A program made the translations under genes and the position numbers. Shown one piece after another: positions 35,722 through 44,106 of a DNA stretch of 64,000 nt. The stretch spans positions 620,001 through 684,000 of the forward strand of contig NZ_VIKU02000001.1 in assembly GCF_009371985.2 (NCBI RefSeq), written 5' to 3'. The notes below the pieces were generated by a model that was not told the DNA's origin, did not search any database, and saw only the letters and a list, made by a program, of their open reading frames with translations. The DNA comes from Pelagihabitans pacificus. GTDB lineage: Bacteria > Bacteroidota > Bacteroidia > Flavobacteriales > Flavobacteriaceae. Position 1 is the stretch's first letter; the number at the start of each line of letters is the position of its first letter.

Positions 35722-36049
35722 ACCCTCCCTCCAGATTCACTACGTGTTGGTAGCCCATCGATTGAAGTTTTTCCTGTGCCTTGGCGCTACGGCCGCCCTT
35801 TTTACAATACACATAGATAGTCTCGTTCTTATCGATTGCCTCGAACTGTTCCGCAAAATCCTCGTCGTACCAGTTGATGTTCAGGGCGTTGTCCAGATGT
35901 CCCGCCGAAAACTCCTCCGGAGTTCTGACATCGACCAAGACAACATTTTCGAGTTCATTTTGTGAAACTTCCGTGATGGATTTTGACGTTATTTGTGCAC
36001 AAGCCAAATTCGTCAACACTAAAACATAAACTAAGTAACGCGCTTTCAT
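35693..36049 (-). CDS. Exported rhodanese-domain protein
   Basis: 118 residues. An N-terminal hydrophobic segment ends in LTNLACAQ, so Cys17 may be lipidated, or the protein is cleaved at AQ. The single rhodanese domain has VLVDVRTPEEFSAGHLDNALNI and the active loop C82-K-K-G-G-R-S, with a catalytic cysteine. This loop suits sulfur transfer or thiol chemistry in the periplasm; partner unknown. Overlaps the DUF1643-like gene downstream and is divergent from the ECF sigma gene. Confidence 0.9.
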   Translation of the reverse strand: MKARYLVYVLVLTNLACAQITSKSITEVSQNELENVVLVDVRTPEEFSAGHLDNALNINWYDEDFAEQFEAIDKNETIYVYCKKGGRSAKAQEKLQSMGYQHVVNLEGGYDAYLEKTY

Positions 36050-36095
36050 AAGAACAGGTTTGTATCAAAATTAAGAATATTCGTTAAAATTCCAT

Positions 36096-36103
36096 TACTT
36101 TTG
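36096..36103 (+). promoter_or_regulatory. Candidate -7 box for the ECF sigma gene (TACTTTTG)
   Basis: Exact TAnnTTTG match 18 bases before the ATG at 36122. No TTG at -33 spacing is seen. If used, the sigma gene is read by the housekeeping polymerase with a very short leader. Confidence 0.35.
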
Positions 36104-36121
36104 AAAATTGTAAAAAACGCT

Positions 36122-36682
36122 ATGATTCGGCACGAGCTACATCCCGATAATTGGGTCGACAACTATGCAGATTACCTATTTAACTATGCCGTTGGGAGAG
36201 TTAGTGATGCCGAGATTGCCAAGGACCTGGTACAGGAGACTTTCTTCGCAGGATTGAATTCTGCCAAGAACTTTAAAGGGGATGCTGCAGAACGCACCTG
36301 GCTGATTGCTATTCTAAAACGTAAAGTAATCGATTATTACCGAAAAATCAACTCCAAAAAAGGCAAGGCGGAGGTTCGAATGAACTATCGAAGCAGTAGT
36401 GATTCGGATGGTGACTGGATGGAAGAACAGGTTGCGGACCCTTTTAGCACACTGGAAAACGACGCTCTCGAAAACGAGGAACTGGGTTCTGCCATTTACG
36501 ATTGCATCGGTAAGTTGCCGAAAAAACAGGCCTTGGTCTTTAACATGAAGACTATTCAGGGAATTAGTACCGAAGATATTTGTAAGGAGCTGGGCATTAA
36601 CCCGTCCAACCTTTGGGTCATGATCCATAGGGCCAGAACAGCTTTAATGGGGTGTCTTAACCAAAACTGGTTCAACATATGA
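36122..36682 (+). CDS. ECF-type RNA polymerase sigma factor
   Basis: 186 residues from the ATG at 36122 (the frame is open seven codons further to TTG). Sigma region 2 is YLFNYAVGRVSDAEIAKDLV followed by QETFFAGL, the part that binds core polymerase and the -10 element; region 4 is a helix-turn-helix near QGISTEDICKELGINPSN. An acidic linker (SSSDSDGDWMEEQVADPF) joins them. The next gene overlaps the stop by four bases (ATGA) and encodes a zinc-finger protein, the usual place of an anti-sigma factor. Signal and regulon unknown. Confidence 0.93.
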   Translation: MIRHELHPDNWVDNYADYLFNYAVGRVSDAEIAKDLVQETFFAGLNSAKNFKGDAAERTWLIAILKRKVIDYYRKINSKKGKAEVRMNYRSSSDSDGDWMEEQVADPFSTLENDALENEELGSAIYDCIGKLPKKQALVFNMKTIQGISTEDICKELGINPSNLWVMIHRARTALMGCLNQNWFNI

Positions 36683-36906
36683 TTTCTTGCGAACAAGCTA
36701 CCATCATCTGCAACAAAACCCAATATAGGGAAGCCACTTTCATGGAAAAGCTGAAATTGAAATTTCATCTTTTTATGTGCAAGACCTGTTCCGCGTTCTC
36801 CAAAAAAAATACCGAGCTTACGTCGCTTTGCGAAAAAGCCGAACTTCATAGTCTTTCGCAAGTCGAAAAGAAAAGGATGAAAGCCCAACTAAAGGGTAGG
36901 ATTTAA
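36679..36906 (+). CDS. Small zinc-finger protein, probable anti-sigma factor
   Basis: 75 residues containing H30-x3-C34-x2-C37 (HLFMCKTC), the core of the ZAS zinc anti-sigma domain (zf-HC2), and another Cys-x6-Cys at residues 4 and 11. It has no transmembrane helix and no sensor domain, so it is a soluble, minimal form; zinc or thiol oxidation could be its input (inference). Translationally coupled to the sigma gene. Its stop codon overlaps the stop of the convergent UbiA-like gene. Confidence 0.8.
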   Translation: MISCEQATIICNKTQYREATFMEKLKLKFHLFMCKTCSAFSKKNTELTSLCEKAELHSLSQVEKKRMKAQLKGRI

Positions 36907-37727
36907 ACACGCCCGTTTAGTACCAACAGCGATACATACCATCCTATAGGGATTGCCTCTACCCAAAATGAGGCGAAATAACGGTTTTGATCTTTATGGG
37001 TCATTAAAAGGGCTGTTGCAAGCATGAAGGCCATTATCGATTTTCCTAGTAACTCGAATTGGATGACCACATCCCTGAAAAAAATCAAAAGTAAAAACAA
37101 CAAGATGGCCAACATACCGATACGTTTGGTATTCATGACCCCAAACCGTTGAGGCAAGGTACCCAATTCCTTGGCATCGTACCTCAGGTCCCGTATTTCA
37201 AAAGGCACCAATAGCACGAAAACCATAAGGAATCGCTGGGTGGTCTCGATAAAAATATCCCAAGAGGGGCTTTCCTTCACGGCTACAACGGGCAGCAATA
37301 CCGAAATTCCCGCCCACACCACCGCAACCAATAACACTTTGAGCACCCCTAAGCTTCTAAGATTCTTTGAGCCTGGTAAAACTGGTAGTGCGTAGAACCC
37401 CGTAAGTACCATCAAAACAGCAATGCCAAGCCATGTTTCTATATTTAAAAAATAGAAATGATAAAAAGCGATCGCAAGGCACATGAAACTAAAGACCTGA
37501 ATGCTTTTATGATAAGGGTTCGCAAGTCGTATGTACTTTTCCGCCTCGACCCCATATTTTATGAAATTATAGCAACTTATCGAACCAAAGAACAAAAAAA
37601 AGGCAAGATGTCTGTCGACCAAAATGTTTAGCAAAAGCCCTGTACAGTACAGTAGGCAAATAACCGCCAAAGCCGCATGAATACTGGCATCCAGATAAAA
37701 ATTGAAAATACGCCGCGGCCACCTCAT
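36903..37727 (-). CDS. UbiA-like polytopic membrane protein
   Basis: 274 residues with about seven to eight hydrophobic helices. EIRDLRYDAKELGTLPQRFG resembles the second Asp-rich motif and following loop of UbiA prenyltransferases. The first motif, normally NDxxD, reads YNFIKYGVE and lacks the aspartates, so prenyl-diphosphate binding through magnesium is doubtful. It may be a catalytically altered UbiA relative with another role. Divergent from gcvP and tail-to-tail with the zinc-finger gene. Confidence 0.75.
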   Translation of the reverse strand: MRWPRRIFNFYLDASIHAALAVICLLYCTGLLLNILVDRHLAFFLFFGSISCYNFIKYGVEAEKYIRLANPYHKSIQVFSFMCLAIAFYHFYFLNIETWLGIAVLMVLTGFYALPVLPGSKNLRSLGVLKVLLVAVVWAGISVLLPVVAVKESPSWDIFIETTQRFLMVFVLLVPFEIRDLRYDAKELGTLPQRFGVMNTKRIGMLAILLFLLLIFFRDVVIQFELLGKSIMAFMLATALLMTHKDQNRYFASFWVEAIPIGWYVSLLVLNGRV

Positions 37728-37824
37728 TAAACAAAAGTAGCCAAACTGTTTATAACCCTTGATTTTGGTTAAAAACTTTGAGGCAGTTCATCGATAATAC
37801 CATTATTTTAAGGCAATTAATGCC

Positions 37825-37832
37825 TAATTTTG
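37825..37832 (+). promoter_or_regulatory. Candidate -7 box for gcvP (TAATTTTG)
   Basis: Exact TAnnTTTG match 29 bases before the gcvP ATG. The base before it ends a short inverted repeat AGGCA-ATTAA-TGCCT (37811-37825) that overlaps the box by one base and could be an operator. No TTG at -33 spacing is visible. Confidence 0.4.
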
Positions 37833-37861
37833 CACAACTAATTTCAAAAAATGCTCGCTTT

Positions 37862-40711
37862 ATGAAGACTGACGTGTTTGCATCGCGCCACATCGGCATC
37901 CGGGAAGAAGATCATCGACATATGCTCGAAACCATAGAGGTCGAAAACTTGGAACAACTCATATACGAAACAATCCCGGAAGAGATACGTCTAAAGAAAC
38001 CGTTACGGCTCGACGCCCCTATGAGTGAGCATGGGTTTTTAGAGCACATTCAAGAGCTCTCGGAAAAAAATAAAGTCTTTAAAAGCTATATCGGGTTGGG
38101 TTACCATGAATGCATAACTCCTTCGGTTATTAAGAGAAATATTCTGGAAAACCCAGGTTGGTACACAGCTTATACACCCTATCAAGCAGAGATTGCACAA
38201 GGCCGTTTGGAGGCCCTGCTGAATTTTCAGACCGTGGTAACCGACTTGACCGGAATGGAGCTGGCCAATGCCTCCCTTTTGGATGAAAGTACCGCAGCCG
38301 CTGAAGCCATGACCATGCTCTTCGATGTACGTAGCAGGGATCAGAAAAAAAATGAGGTCTTGAAATTCTTTGTTTCCGAAGAAGTGTTACCCCAAACCGT
38401 ATCGCTCTTGAAGACTCGGTCCACTCCTCTTGGTATAGAATTGGTCATTGGCGATCATACCGAGTTTGATTTTGATACCGACTTTTACGGTGCCTTATTA
38501 CAATACCCTGGAAAACAAGGGCAGCTATTCGATTATGCGGACTTTGTCAGCAAAGCGAAAGAGCGTGATATCAAGGTTGCCGTAGCGGCCGATATCCTAA
38601 GCTTGGCACTACTCACCGCTCCCGGAGAATTCGGGGTAGACGTGGTGGTAGGTACTACCCAACGCTTTGGTATTCCGCTTGGCTATGGTGGACCCCATGC
38701 TGCTTTTTTCGCCACGAAGGAAGCCTACAAAAGAAATATCCCAGGCCGCATTATCGGGGTAACAAGGGATACCGATGGCAATCCGGCATTGCGTATGGCA
38801 TTACAAACCCGCGAACAGCACATTAAACGGGATAAAGCGACCTCCAACATCTGTACGGCACAGGTACTCCTGGCTGTCATGGCCGGAATGTATGCCGTGT
38901 ACCATGGCCCAAAGGGACTCAAATACATCGCTGAAAAAGTACACGCCACGGCCCATACTTTGGCAGACCACTTGGAAAAATTGGGACTGTACCAGGGAAA
39001 TACCTCTTATTTCGACACGCTTTCGATAAAGGTTGATACGCAGCTCATAAAACCGGTGGCCGAAGCACGTGGGGTAAATTTCCTATATGTGGATGAGGCG
39101 ACCATCGCTATCTCTGTCAACGAAGCAACTTCGCTGAAAGATGTGCAACAAATCGTAGATATTTTTGCAATCGCCTTAGGAAAAGAAACTATCGAAGTAA
39201 AAGGTTTGACAACCGTTTCCGCCTTTTCAACGAGTCTTCGCAGGACCTCCCCGTACATGCAGAATAAGGTCTTCAATTCCTATCATTCCGAGACCGAATT
39301 GATGCGTTACATCAAAAAATTGGAGCGGAAAGACCTGGCGCTGAACCACTCAATGATTTCGTTGGGTAGCTGCACCATGAAATTGAACGCCGCTACCGAA
39401 ATGCTTCCCTTGAGCTGGTCGCGATGGGGCAACATTCATCCATTTGTTCCCGTAGATCAAGCCGAAGGATATCAAATCATGTTAAGGGAGCTAGAGAAAG
39501 ACTTAAATGAGATTACTGGTTTTGCCGGCACTTCCCTACAACCCAATTCCGGTGCCCAAGGTGAATACGCAGGCCTAATGACCATTCGTGCCTATCATGA
39601 ATCCAGAAATGAAGGACATCGAAATATCTGTATCATCCCGGCTTCGGCACACGGCACCAATCCCGCCTCAGCCGTGATGGCAGGCATGCAAGTTGTGGTA
39701 ACCAAGACCGATGAAAAAGGAAATATCGATTTGGTCGATTTAGAGGAAAAGGTAGTGGCCCATTCCGAGAATCTGGCGGCCTTAATGGTTACCTACCCCT
39801 CTACCCATGGGGTCTTTGAATCTTCCATAAAAAAAATAACCCAACTGATTCATGACCATGGCGGACAAGTATATATGGACGGTGCCAATATGAACGCCCA
39901 GGTCGGGTTGACCAATCCCGCTACCATCGGGGCAGATGTTTGCCATTTGAACTTACATAAGACCTTTGCCATCCCCCATGGCGGTGGCGGACCCGGCGTC
40001 GGACCTATCTGCGTGGCGCCTCAGTTGGTACCGTTCCTTCCGGGTAACCCAATTGTTAAAACAGGAGGCGAAAAAGCCATTACCGCCATCTCGGCAGCAC
40101 CTTGGGGCAGCTCTTTGGCATGCCTTATTTCATATGGATACATCAAAATGTTGGGAGAGGAAGGATTGCGCCATTCTACCGAAATCGCCATTCTAAACGC
40201 TAATTATATAAAACACCGATTGCATGGAAGTTATGAGGTACTCTACACAGGGGAAAAAGGAAGGGCCGCCCACGAAATGATTTTGGATTGTAGGCCCTTT
40301 AAACAACATGGAATCGAGGTGACCGATATCGCCAAGCGATTGATGGACTATGGTTTTCATGCTCCCACGGTTTCTTTTCCGGTGGCGGGTACCGTCATGA
40401 TTGAACCTACCGAGAGCGAAAATCTAGCGGAATTGGACCGTTTTTGCGACGCAATGATCGCCATCAGAGGCGAAATCGATGCTGCTGAAGCCGACGATGC
40501 CAACAACGTTTTGAAAAATTCACCGCATACCCTTTCTATGGTTACCAGTGATTCGTGGGATTTTCCATATAGTAGGGAGAAGGCAGCTTTTCCCTTACCC
40601 TACGTCGCGGAAAACAAATTTTGGCCCTCGGTCAGAAGGGTCGACGATGCCTATGGAGACCGTAATTTGATTTGTACTTGTGCCCCTATAGAAGCATATG
40701 CCGAGGCATAG
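37862..40711 (+). CDS. gcvP: Glycine dehydrogenase (decarboxylating), P protein of the glycine cleavage system
   Basis: 949 residues from the ATG at 37862, where MKTDVFASRHIG matches family starts; an open frame extends 28 codons upstream from a TTG. It is the full-length single-chain form with an N-terminal catalytic-like half and a C-terminal half holding the PLP lysine, K700 in HLNLHKTFAIPHGGGGPG. LGYHECITPSVIKRN and SLGSCTMKLNA are conserved. The P protein decarboxylates glycine and passes the methylamine to the lipoyl H protein, which with GcvT and GcvH is encoded elsewhere. A terminator follows. Confidence 0.97.
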   Translation: MKTDVFASRHIGIREEDHRHMLETIEVENLEQLIYETIPEEIRLKKPLRLDAPMSEHGFLEHIQELSEKNKVFKSYIGLGYHECITPSVIKRNILENPGWYTAYTPYQAEIAQGRLEALLNFQTVVTDLTGMELANASLLDESTAAAEAMTMLFDVRSRDQKKNEVLKFFVSEEVLPQTVSLLKTRSTPLGIELVIGDHTEFDFDTDFYGALLQYPGKQGQLFDYADFVSKAKERDIKVAVAADILSLALLTAPGEFGVDVVVGTTQRFGIPLGYGGPHAAFFATKEAYKRNIPGRIIGVTRDTDGNPALRMALQTREQHIKRDKATSNICTAQVLLAVMAGMYAVYHGPKGLKYIAEKVHATAHTLADHLEKLGLYQGNTSYFDTLSIKVDTQLIKPVAEARGVNFLYVDEATIAISVNEATSLKDVQQIVDIFAIALGKETIEVKGLTTVSAFSTSLRRTSPYMQNKVFNSYHSETELMRYIKKLERKDLALNHSMISLGSCTMKLNAATEMLPLSWSRWGNIHPFVPVDQAEGYQIMLRELEKDLNEITGFAGTSLQPNSGAQGEYAGLMTIRAYHESRNEGHRNICIIPASAHGTNPASAVMAGMQVVVTKTDEKGNIDLVDLEEKVVAHSENLAALMVTYPSTHGVFESSIKKITQLIHDHGGQVYMDGANMNAQVGLTNPATIGADVCHLNLHKTFAIPHGGGGPGVGPICVAPQLVPFLPGNPIVKTGGEKAITAISAAPWGSSLACLISYGYIKMLGEEGLRHSTEIAILNANYIKHRLHGSYEVLYTGEKGRAAHEMILDCRPFKQHGIEVTDIAKRLMDYGFHAPTVSFPVAGTVMIEPTESENLAELDRFCDAMIAIRGEIDAAEADDANNVLKNSPHTLSMVTSDSWDFPYSREKAAFPLPYVAENKFWPSVRRVDDAYGDRNLICTCAPIEAYAEA

Positions 40712-40735
40712 CTGATCCGTTAAAATCGATATTTA

Positions 40736-40767
40736 AAGGCCTTCTTGATATCTTAGGAAGGCTTTTT
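40736..40767 (+). terminator. Intrinsic terminator after gcvP
   Basis: GCCTTC (40739-40744) pairs with GAAGGC (40757-40762) across a 12-base loop and is followed by TTTTT, 28 bases after the gcvP stop. Confidence 0.75.
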
Positions 40768-40815
40768 AGGTTTTGGGACATTGCCAAAACGGGATTTGAA
40801 CGTCGTATTAGCTTG

Positions 40816-40829
40816 TTATGCATGCATAA
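40816..40829. promoter_or_regulatory. TTATGCATGCATAA palindrome upstream of the KAS III gene (copy 1)
   Basis: A perfect 14-bp palindrome 51 bases before the KAS III start. The same 14 bases occur at 52355-52368, upstream of the SGNH lipoprotein gene. Possible operator for a dimeric regulator; no regulator is identified. Confidence 0.5.
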
Positions 40830-40880
40830 TATTAAAAGTAGAATCGCCTATCTTGTAAACTACGAACCATTCCAAGAATT

Positions 40881-41936
40881 ATGCAAATAGCCATTACAGG
40901 AACCGGATGTTACATTCCATCTATCACTATTCCAAATGATGATTTTGCAGCCAATAATTTCTTGAATTCGGATGGCACACCGATTCAACACGAAAATCGG
41001 CTGGTTATTGAAAAATTCAAGGCGATTACCGGTATCGGGGAAAGGCGCTATGTAGAACCCCATTTAAATACATCGGATATTGCACTTCTTGCTGCCGAAA
41101 AAGCGCTGACCGATGCGAATATCGATAAAGAGGAACTCGACTATATCATTCTTGCCCACAACTTTGGTGATGTTTCCAGTGGACAGTCCCAATCCGATAC
41201 CATTCCTAGCCTAGCCTCAAGGGTGAAACACCTGTTGCGCATTCACAATCCGAAGTGCATAGCCTACGACCTACTTTTTGGTTGCCCCGGTTGGGTCGAA
41301 GGCGTTATTCAAGCCTGTGCCTTCATAAAAAGTGGTATGGCCACAAAGTGCTTGGTGATTGGTGCCGAGACACTCTCGCGCGTGACAGACCCTCATGATA
41401 GGGATTCTATGATATATTCCGACGGTGCCGGTGCCGCTGTCATCGAGGCCGTGGAGAATGGCGGAAAAATTCTTTCCCATGCAACTAGGACCTTTACCTA
41501 TGAGGAAGCGTATTTTTTATTCTATGGTACTTCGTATCGCCCGACTGCAAAAAATACGAAATACATTAAAATGTATGGGCGAAAAATCTACGAATTTGCC
41601 ATCACAAATGTGCCGAAAGCGATGAAGGAGTGCCTGAATGAAAGCGGGGCCGGCATCGAAGACGTCAAAAAAATATTCATTCACCAAGCGAATGAAAAAA
41701 TGGACGAGGCAATCGTGAGTAGATTTTATGGCCTGTACGATAGGTCAATGCCCAAAGATGTCATGCCGATGAACATACATAAAATGGGCAATAGTTCCGT
41801 AGCCACGATTCCGACCCTATTTGACATGGTGCGCAAGGGAAACTTGAAAAATCAATCCATTGAAAAGGAAGATGTTGTTATCTTTGCCAGTGTAGGTGCC
41901 GGTATGAACATAAATGCCGTAATTTACAAGGTTTAA
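40881..41936 (+). CDS. Beta-ketoacyl-ACP synthase III-like thiolase-fold enzyme
   Basis: 351 residues with the KAS III catalytic triad: C135 in LLFGCPGWVE, H268 in IFIHQANEKM and N304 in HKMGNSSVATIP. These enzymes condense an acyl-CoA with malonyl-ACP to start fatty acid or related chains. The protein carries a longer N-terminal loop (FLNSDGTPIQHENR) than housekeeping FabH and lies outside any fatty-acid operon, so it may make a special starter unit or a lipid product. The methyltransferase and glycosyltransferase genes follow on the same strand after 98 bases, with no terminator between. Confidence 0.92.
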   Translation: MQIAITGTGCYIPSITIPNDDFAANNFLNSDGTPIQHENRLVIEKFKAITGIGERRYVEPHLNTSDIALLAAEKALTDANIDKEELDYIILAHNFGDVSSGQSQSDTIPSLASRVKHLLRIHNPKCIAYDLLFGCPGWVEGVIQACAFIKSGMATKCLVIGAETLSRVTDPHDRDSMIYSDGAGAAVIEAVENGGKILSHATRTFTYEEAYFLFYGTSYRPTAKNTKYIKMYGRKIYEFAITNVPKAMKECLNESGAGIEDVKKIFIHQANEKMDEAIVSRFYGLYDRSMPKDVMPMNIHKMGNSSVATIPTLFDMVRKGNLKNQSIEKEDVVIFASVGAGMNINAVIYKV

Positions 41937-42034
41937 ATTTCCAATAGTCGAAATACTTTCATTATTTTCAAGTAACGGGTCCTAGCTCCCAAATTACAAC
42001 AGAGGAAACTTTCAAGGCCCTTTACACTTAAAAA

Positions 42035-42562
42035 ATGTACGAAACAACATTTCCTGGCAAACGCTTTCAGCACACCTTATCGTTCCTTCAGAAACATATT
42101 CCCAAGGAGACCAGCATTCTTGATCTCGGCGTACCCAATCCCTTTTCCAAGATAATGAGCGAACAAGGATATGTAGTGGAAAATACCAAAGGGGAAGATT
42201 TAGACCTTGATTTTGAAACCGTACGAAATTCGAACGCCGAAGTGGTCACGGCATTTGAAATCTTTGAACACTTGCTGGCACCATTTAACGTACTTCGGGA
42301 AATCAAAGCGGATAAATTAGTGGCCAGCATCCCCTTAAAACTATGGTTTGCCCCCGCTTATCGCAGCAGGACCGACCCATGGGACAGACATTACCACGAG
42401 TTCGAGGATTGGCAATTCGATTGGCTTTTGGAAAAGGCGGGATGGAAAATTAAAGATCGTGAAAAATGGACCAATCCGGTTAAAAAAATTGGGGTACGCC
42501 CTTTGTTGCGAAGTTTTACGCCTAGGTATTATATTGTATATGCCGAAAGAATAGCCAATTAA
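42035..42562 (+). CDS. Class I SAM-dependent methyltransferase-like protein
   Basis: 175 residues, a short Rossmann-fold methyltransferase. Motif I is SILDLGVPNPFSK at about 28-40, lacking the second glycine of DxGxG; motif IV-like VVTAFEIFEHLLAPFNVLRE has the EH-L pattern of the UbiG/Bioc-like group. The C-terminal RPLLRSFTPRYYIVYAER fits the final strand. Substrate unknown. It lies 62 bases before a glycosyltransferase gene on the same strand, suggesting modification of a glycan or lipid (inference). Confidence 0.85.
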   Translation: MYETTFPGKRFQHTLSFLQKHIPKETSILDLGVPNPFSKIMSEQGYVVENTKGEDLDLDFETVRNSNAEVVTAFEIFEHLLAPFNVLREIKADKLVASIPLKLWFAPAYRSRTDPWDRHYHEFEDWQFDWLLEKAGWKIKDREKWTNPVKKIGVRPLLRSFTPRYYIVYAERIAN

Positions 42563-42624
42563 CCAATGTCAAACGCCCATCCTATTAGTAGAATTTTGAG
42601 ATTGCATTTTGGTACCTGAAACCC

Positions 42625-43476
42625 ATGCGCTGTTACATCATCATACCGTCGCACAATGAAGAAGCTTATTTGGCCGACACGCTCGATTCCATTCTTAGGC
42701 AAACCCTGCCACCCAAAAAAGTCGTTATTGTAAACGACCACTCTACCGACGGCACGGAAGCCATTATCGATAGCTATACCGAAAAACATTCCGTTTTTCA
42801 GAAAGTAAATACCGCCTCCTCTACGGAACATATGCCGGGAAGTAAAGTAATCGACGCATTTAATAAGGGTTTGGAAATGTTGGATAGCGATTATGACTTC
42901 TTGATGAAGTTAGATGCAGATATAATCTTGCCCGACGATTATCTCGAAAAGGTCGCTTATGTATTCAAAGGCAATCCAAAAGTCGGCATTACGGGTGGTT
43001 TCGCCTATGAAAAAGATTCCGAGGGCGTCTGGCAGCGTAGCCATCCTATGAACAACGACCACGTTCGTGGGGCTTTCAAGGCCTATTCCAAAAACTGTTT
43101 TAAGGCTATTGACGGACTCAAGTCGGCAATGGGCTGGGACACCGTAGATGAACTCTTGGCGAGGTACCATGGCTTCGAAATCTACACCGACGAAGCACTA
43201 AGGGTAAAACACTTACGCCCTGTAGGAAATGCCTATGACCAAAAGGCCAAATTGTTACAGGGAAGAGCCATGTATAGGATGCGCTACGGGTATTGGATTA
43301 CGTTTATCGCCTCGCTCAAAATGGCCTGGAAACAACGTAAAAGGTATGCTTTTTTTGATAATATGGAGGGTTACCTACAAGCCGAAAGGGAGCAGGTACC
43401 CTATTTGGTCTCTGAAGAGGAAGGGAAATTTATCAGAAAATTCCGCTGGAGAAACATGAAAAGAAAACTAGTTTGA
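42625..43476 (+). CDS. Family 2 glycosyltransferase
   Basis: 283 residues, GT-A fold. YIIIPSHNEEAYLADTLDSI is the nucleotide-sugar entry strand, VNDHSTDGT (36-44) follows, and D97-A-D99 in KLDADIILPDD is the metal-binding DxD. WDTVDELLARYHGFEIY is the acceptor-side region. There are no clear transmembrane helices, so it acts at the cytoplasmic face. Donor and acceptor sugars unknown. Last gene before a bidirectional terminator. Confidence 0.92.
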   Translation: MRCYIIIPSHNEEAYLADTLDSILRQTLPPKKVVIVNDHSTDGTEAIIDSYTEKHSVFQKVNTASSTEHMPGSKVIDAFNKGLEMLDSDYDFLMKLDADIILPDDYLEKVAYVFKGNPKVGITGGFAYEKDSEGVWQRSHPMNNDHVRGAFKAYSKNCFKAIDGLKSAMGWDTVDELLARYHGFEIYTDEALRVKHLRPVGNAYDQKAKLLQGRAMYRMRYGYWITFIASLKMAWKQRKRYAFFDNMEGYLQAEREQVPYLVSEEEGKFIRKFRWRNMKRKLV

Positions 43477-43494
43477 AACACTCAACCATTCCTC

Positions 43495-43526
43495 AAAAAA
43501 AAAGCCCACCATATGGTGGGCTTTTT
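43495..43526. terminator. Bidirectional terminator between the glycosyltransferase and ompH genes
   Basis: GCCCACC (43504-43510) and GGTGGGC (43515-43521) form the core of a symmetric hairpin with an A-tract before and a T-tract after, so it can end the plus-strand glycosyltransferase run and the minus-strand bamA-ompH operon. Confidence 0.92.
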
Positions 43527-43544
43527 CAGGGAATGTTGTTGCTT

Positions 43545-44054
43545 CTAGATTCCCAATTCTTTTTTGACATCAGCCAAGAGGTCCTTCCCCTTCGCGACAA
43601 TAAGTCCGCCACCTGCTTGCGAATCGATTACATAATCGAACCCTTGTGCAGCGGCCACTTTTTCAATTGCAGCCTTGGCCCTTTCGGAGATAGGAGCGAA
43701 CAGCTCGGCTTGTTTCTGCTGTAATTCCCTTTGGGCGGCTTGCTGAGCTTCGCCAATATTCTTCTGTACACCCTGAAGCTCGATGGCTCTCTTTTCGTTT
43801 TCTTCCTTGGAGAGTGAGGGAGCTTCGTTTTCGTATTGTGTGTATTTATTTCGGAGCTCGGTCATCGAACTCTCGATATCGGCGTTGTATGTTTCCGATA
43901 GCTTTTTCAGTTCGGCCTCGGCGCTCTTCATCTCCGGCATTGCCGACAAAAGCTGGGTTACATCAATATGGGCCACCTTGCTCTGTGCATTTACAAAACC
44001 GGTCGCTGCTACAAACAAAACCAGGGCTACCGCAATTTTCTTTAAATGTTTCAT
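43545..44054 (-). CDS. OmpH/Skp-family periplasmic chaperone
   Basis: 169 residues. A signal peptide ends at GFVNAQ. The mature part starts KVAHIDVTQLLSAMPEMKSA, followed by a long helical coiled coil (about 45-110) rich in Glu, Lys and Gln, and ends with AAQGFDYVIDSQAGGGLIVAKG. This is the Skp layout: a trimer with coiled-coil arms that holds unfolded outer-membrane proteins. It is the last gene of the operon with bamA, 52 bases after the other ompH gene. Length is normal for Skp. Confidence 0.93.
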   Translation of the reverse strand: MKHLKKIAVALVLFVAATGFVNAQSKVAHIDVTQLLSAMPEMKSAEAELKKLSETYNADIESSMTELRNKYTQYENEAPSLSKEENEKRAIELQGVQKNIGEAQQAAQRELQQKQAELFAPISERAKAAIEKVAAAQGFDYVIDSQAGGGLIVAKGKDLLADVKKELGI

Positions 44055-44106
44055 GATAATTAGTGATTAAAATATTTGAGTGTTAATTTATGGTTCTAGA
44101 CTATGA

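Noticed and set aside
37728-37861. Glycine riboswitch upstream of gcvP
   Set aside because: The 134-base gap is too short and shows neither the paired aptamer layout nor a terminator; only a -7 box and a 5-bp inverted repeat are visible.
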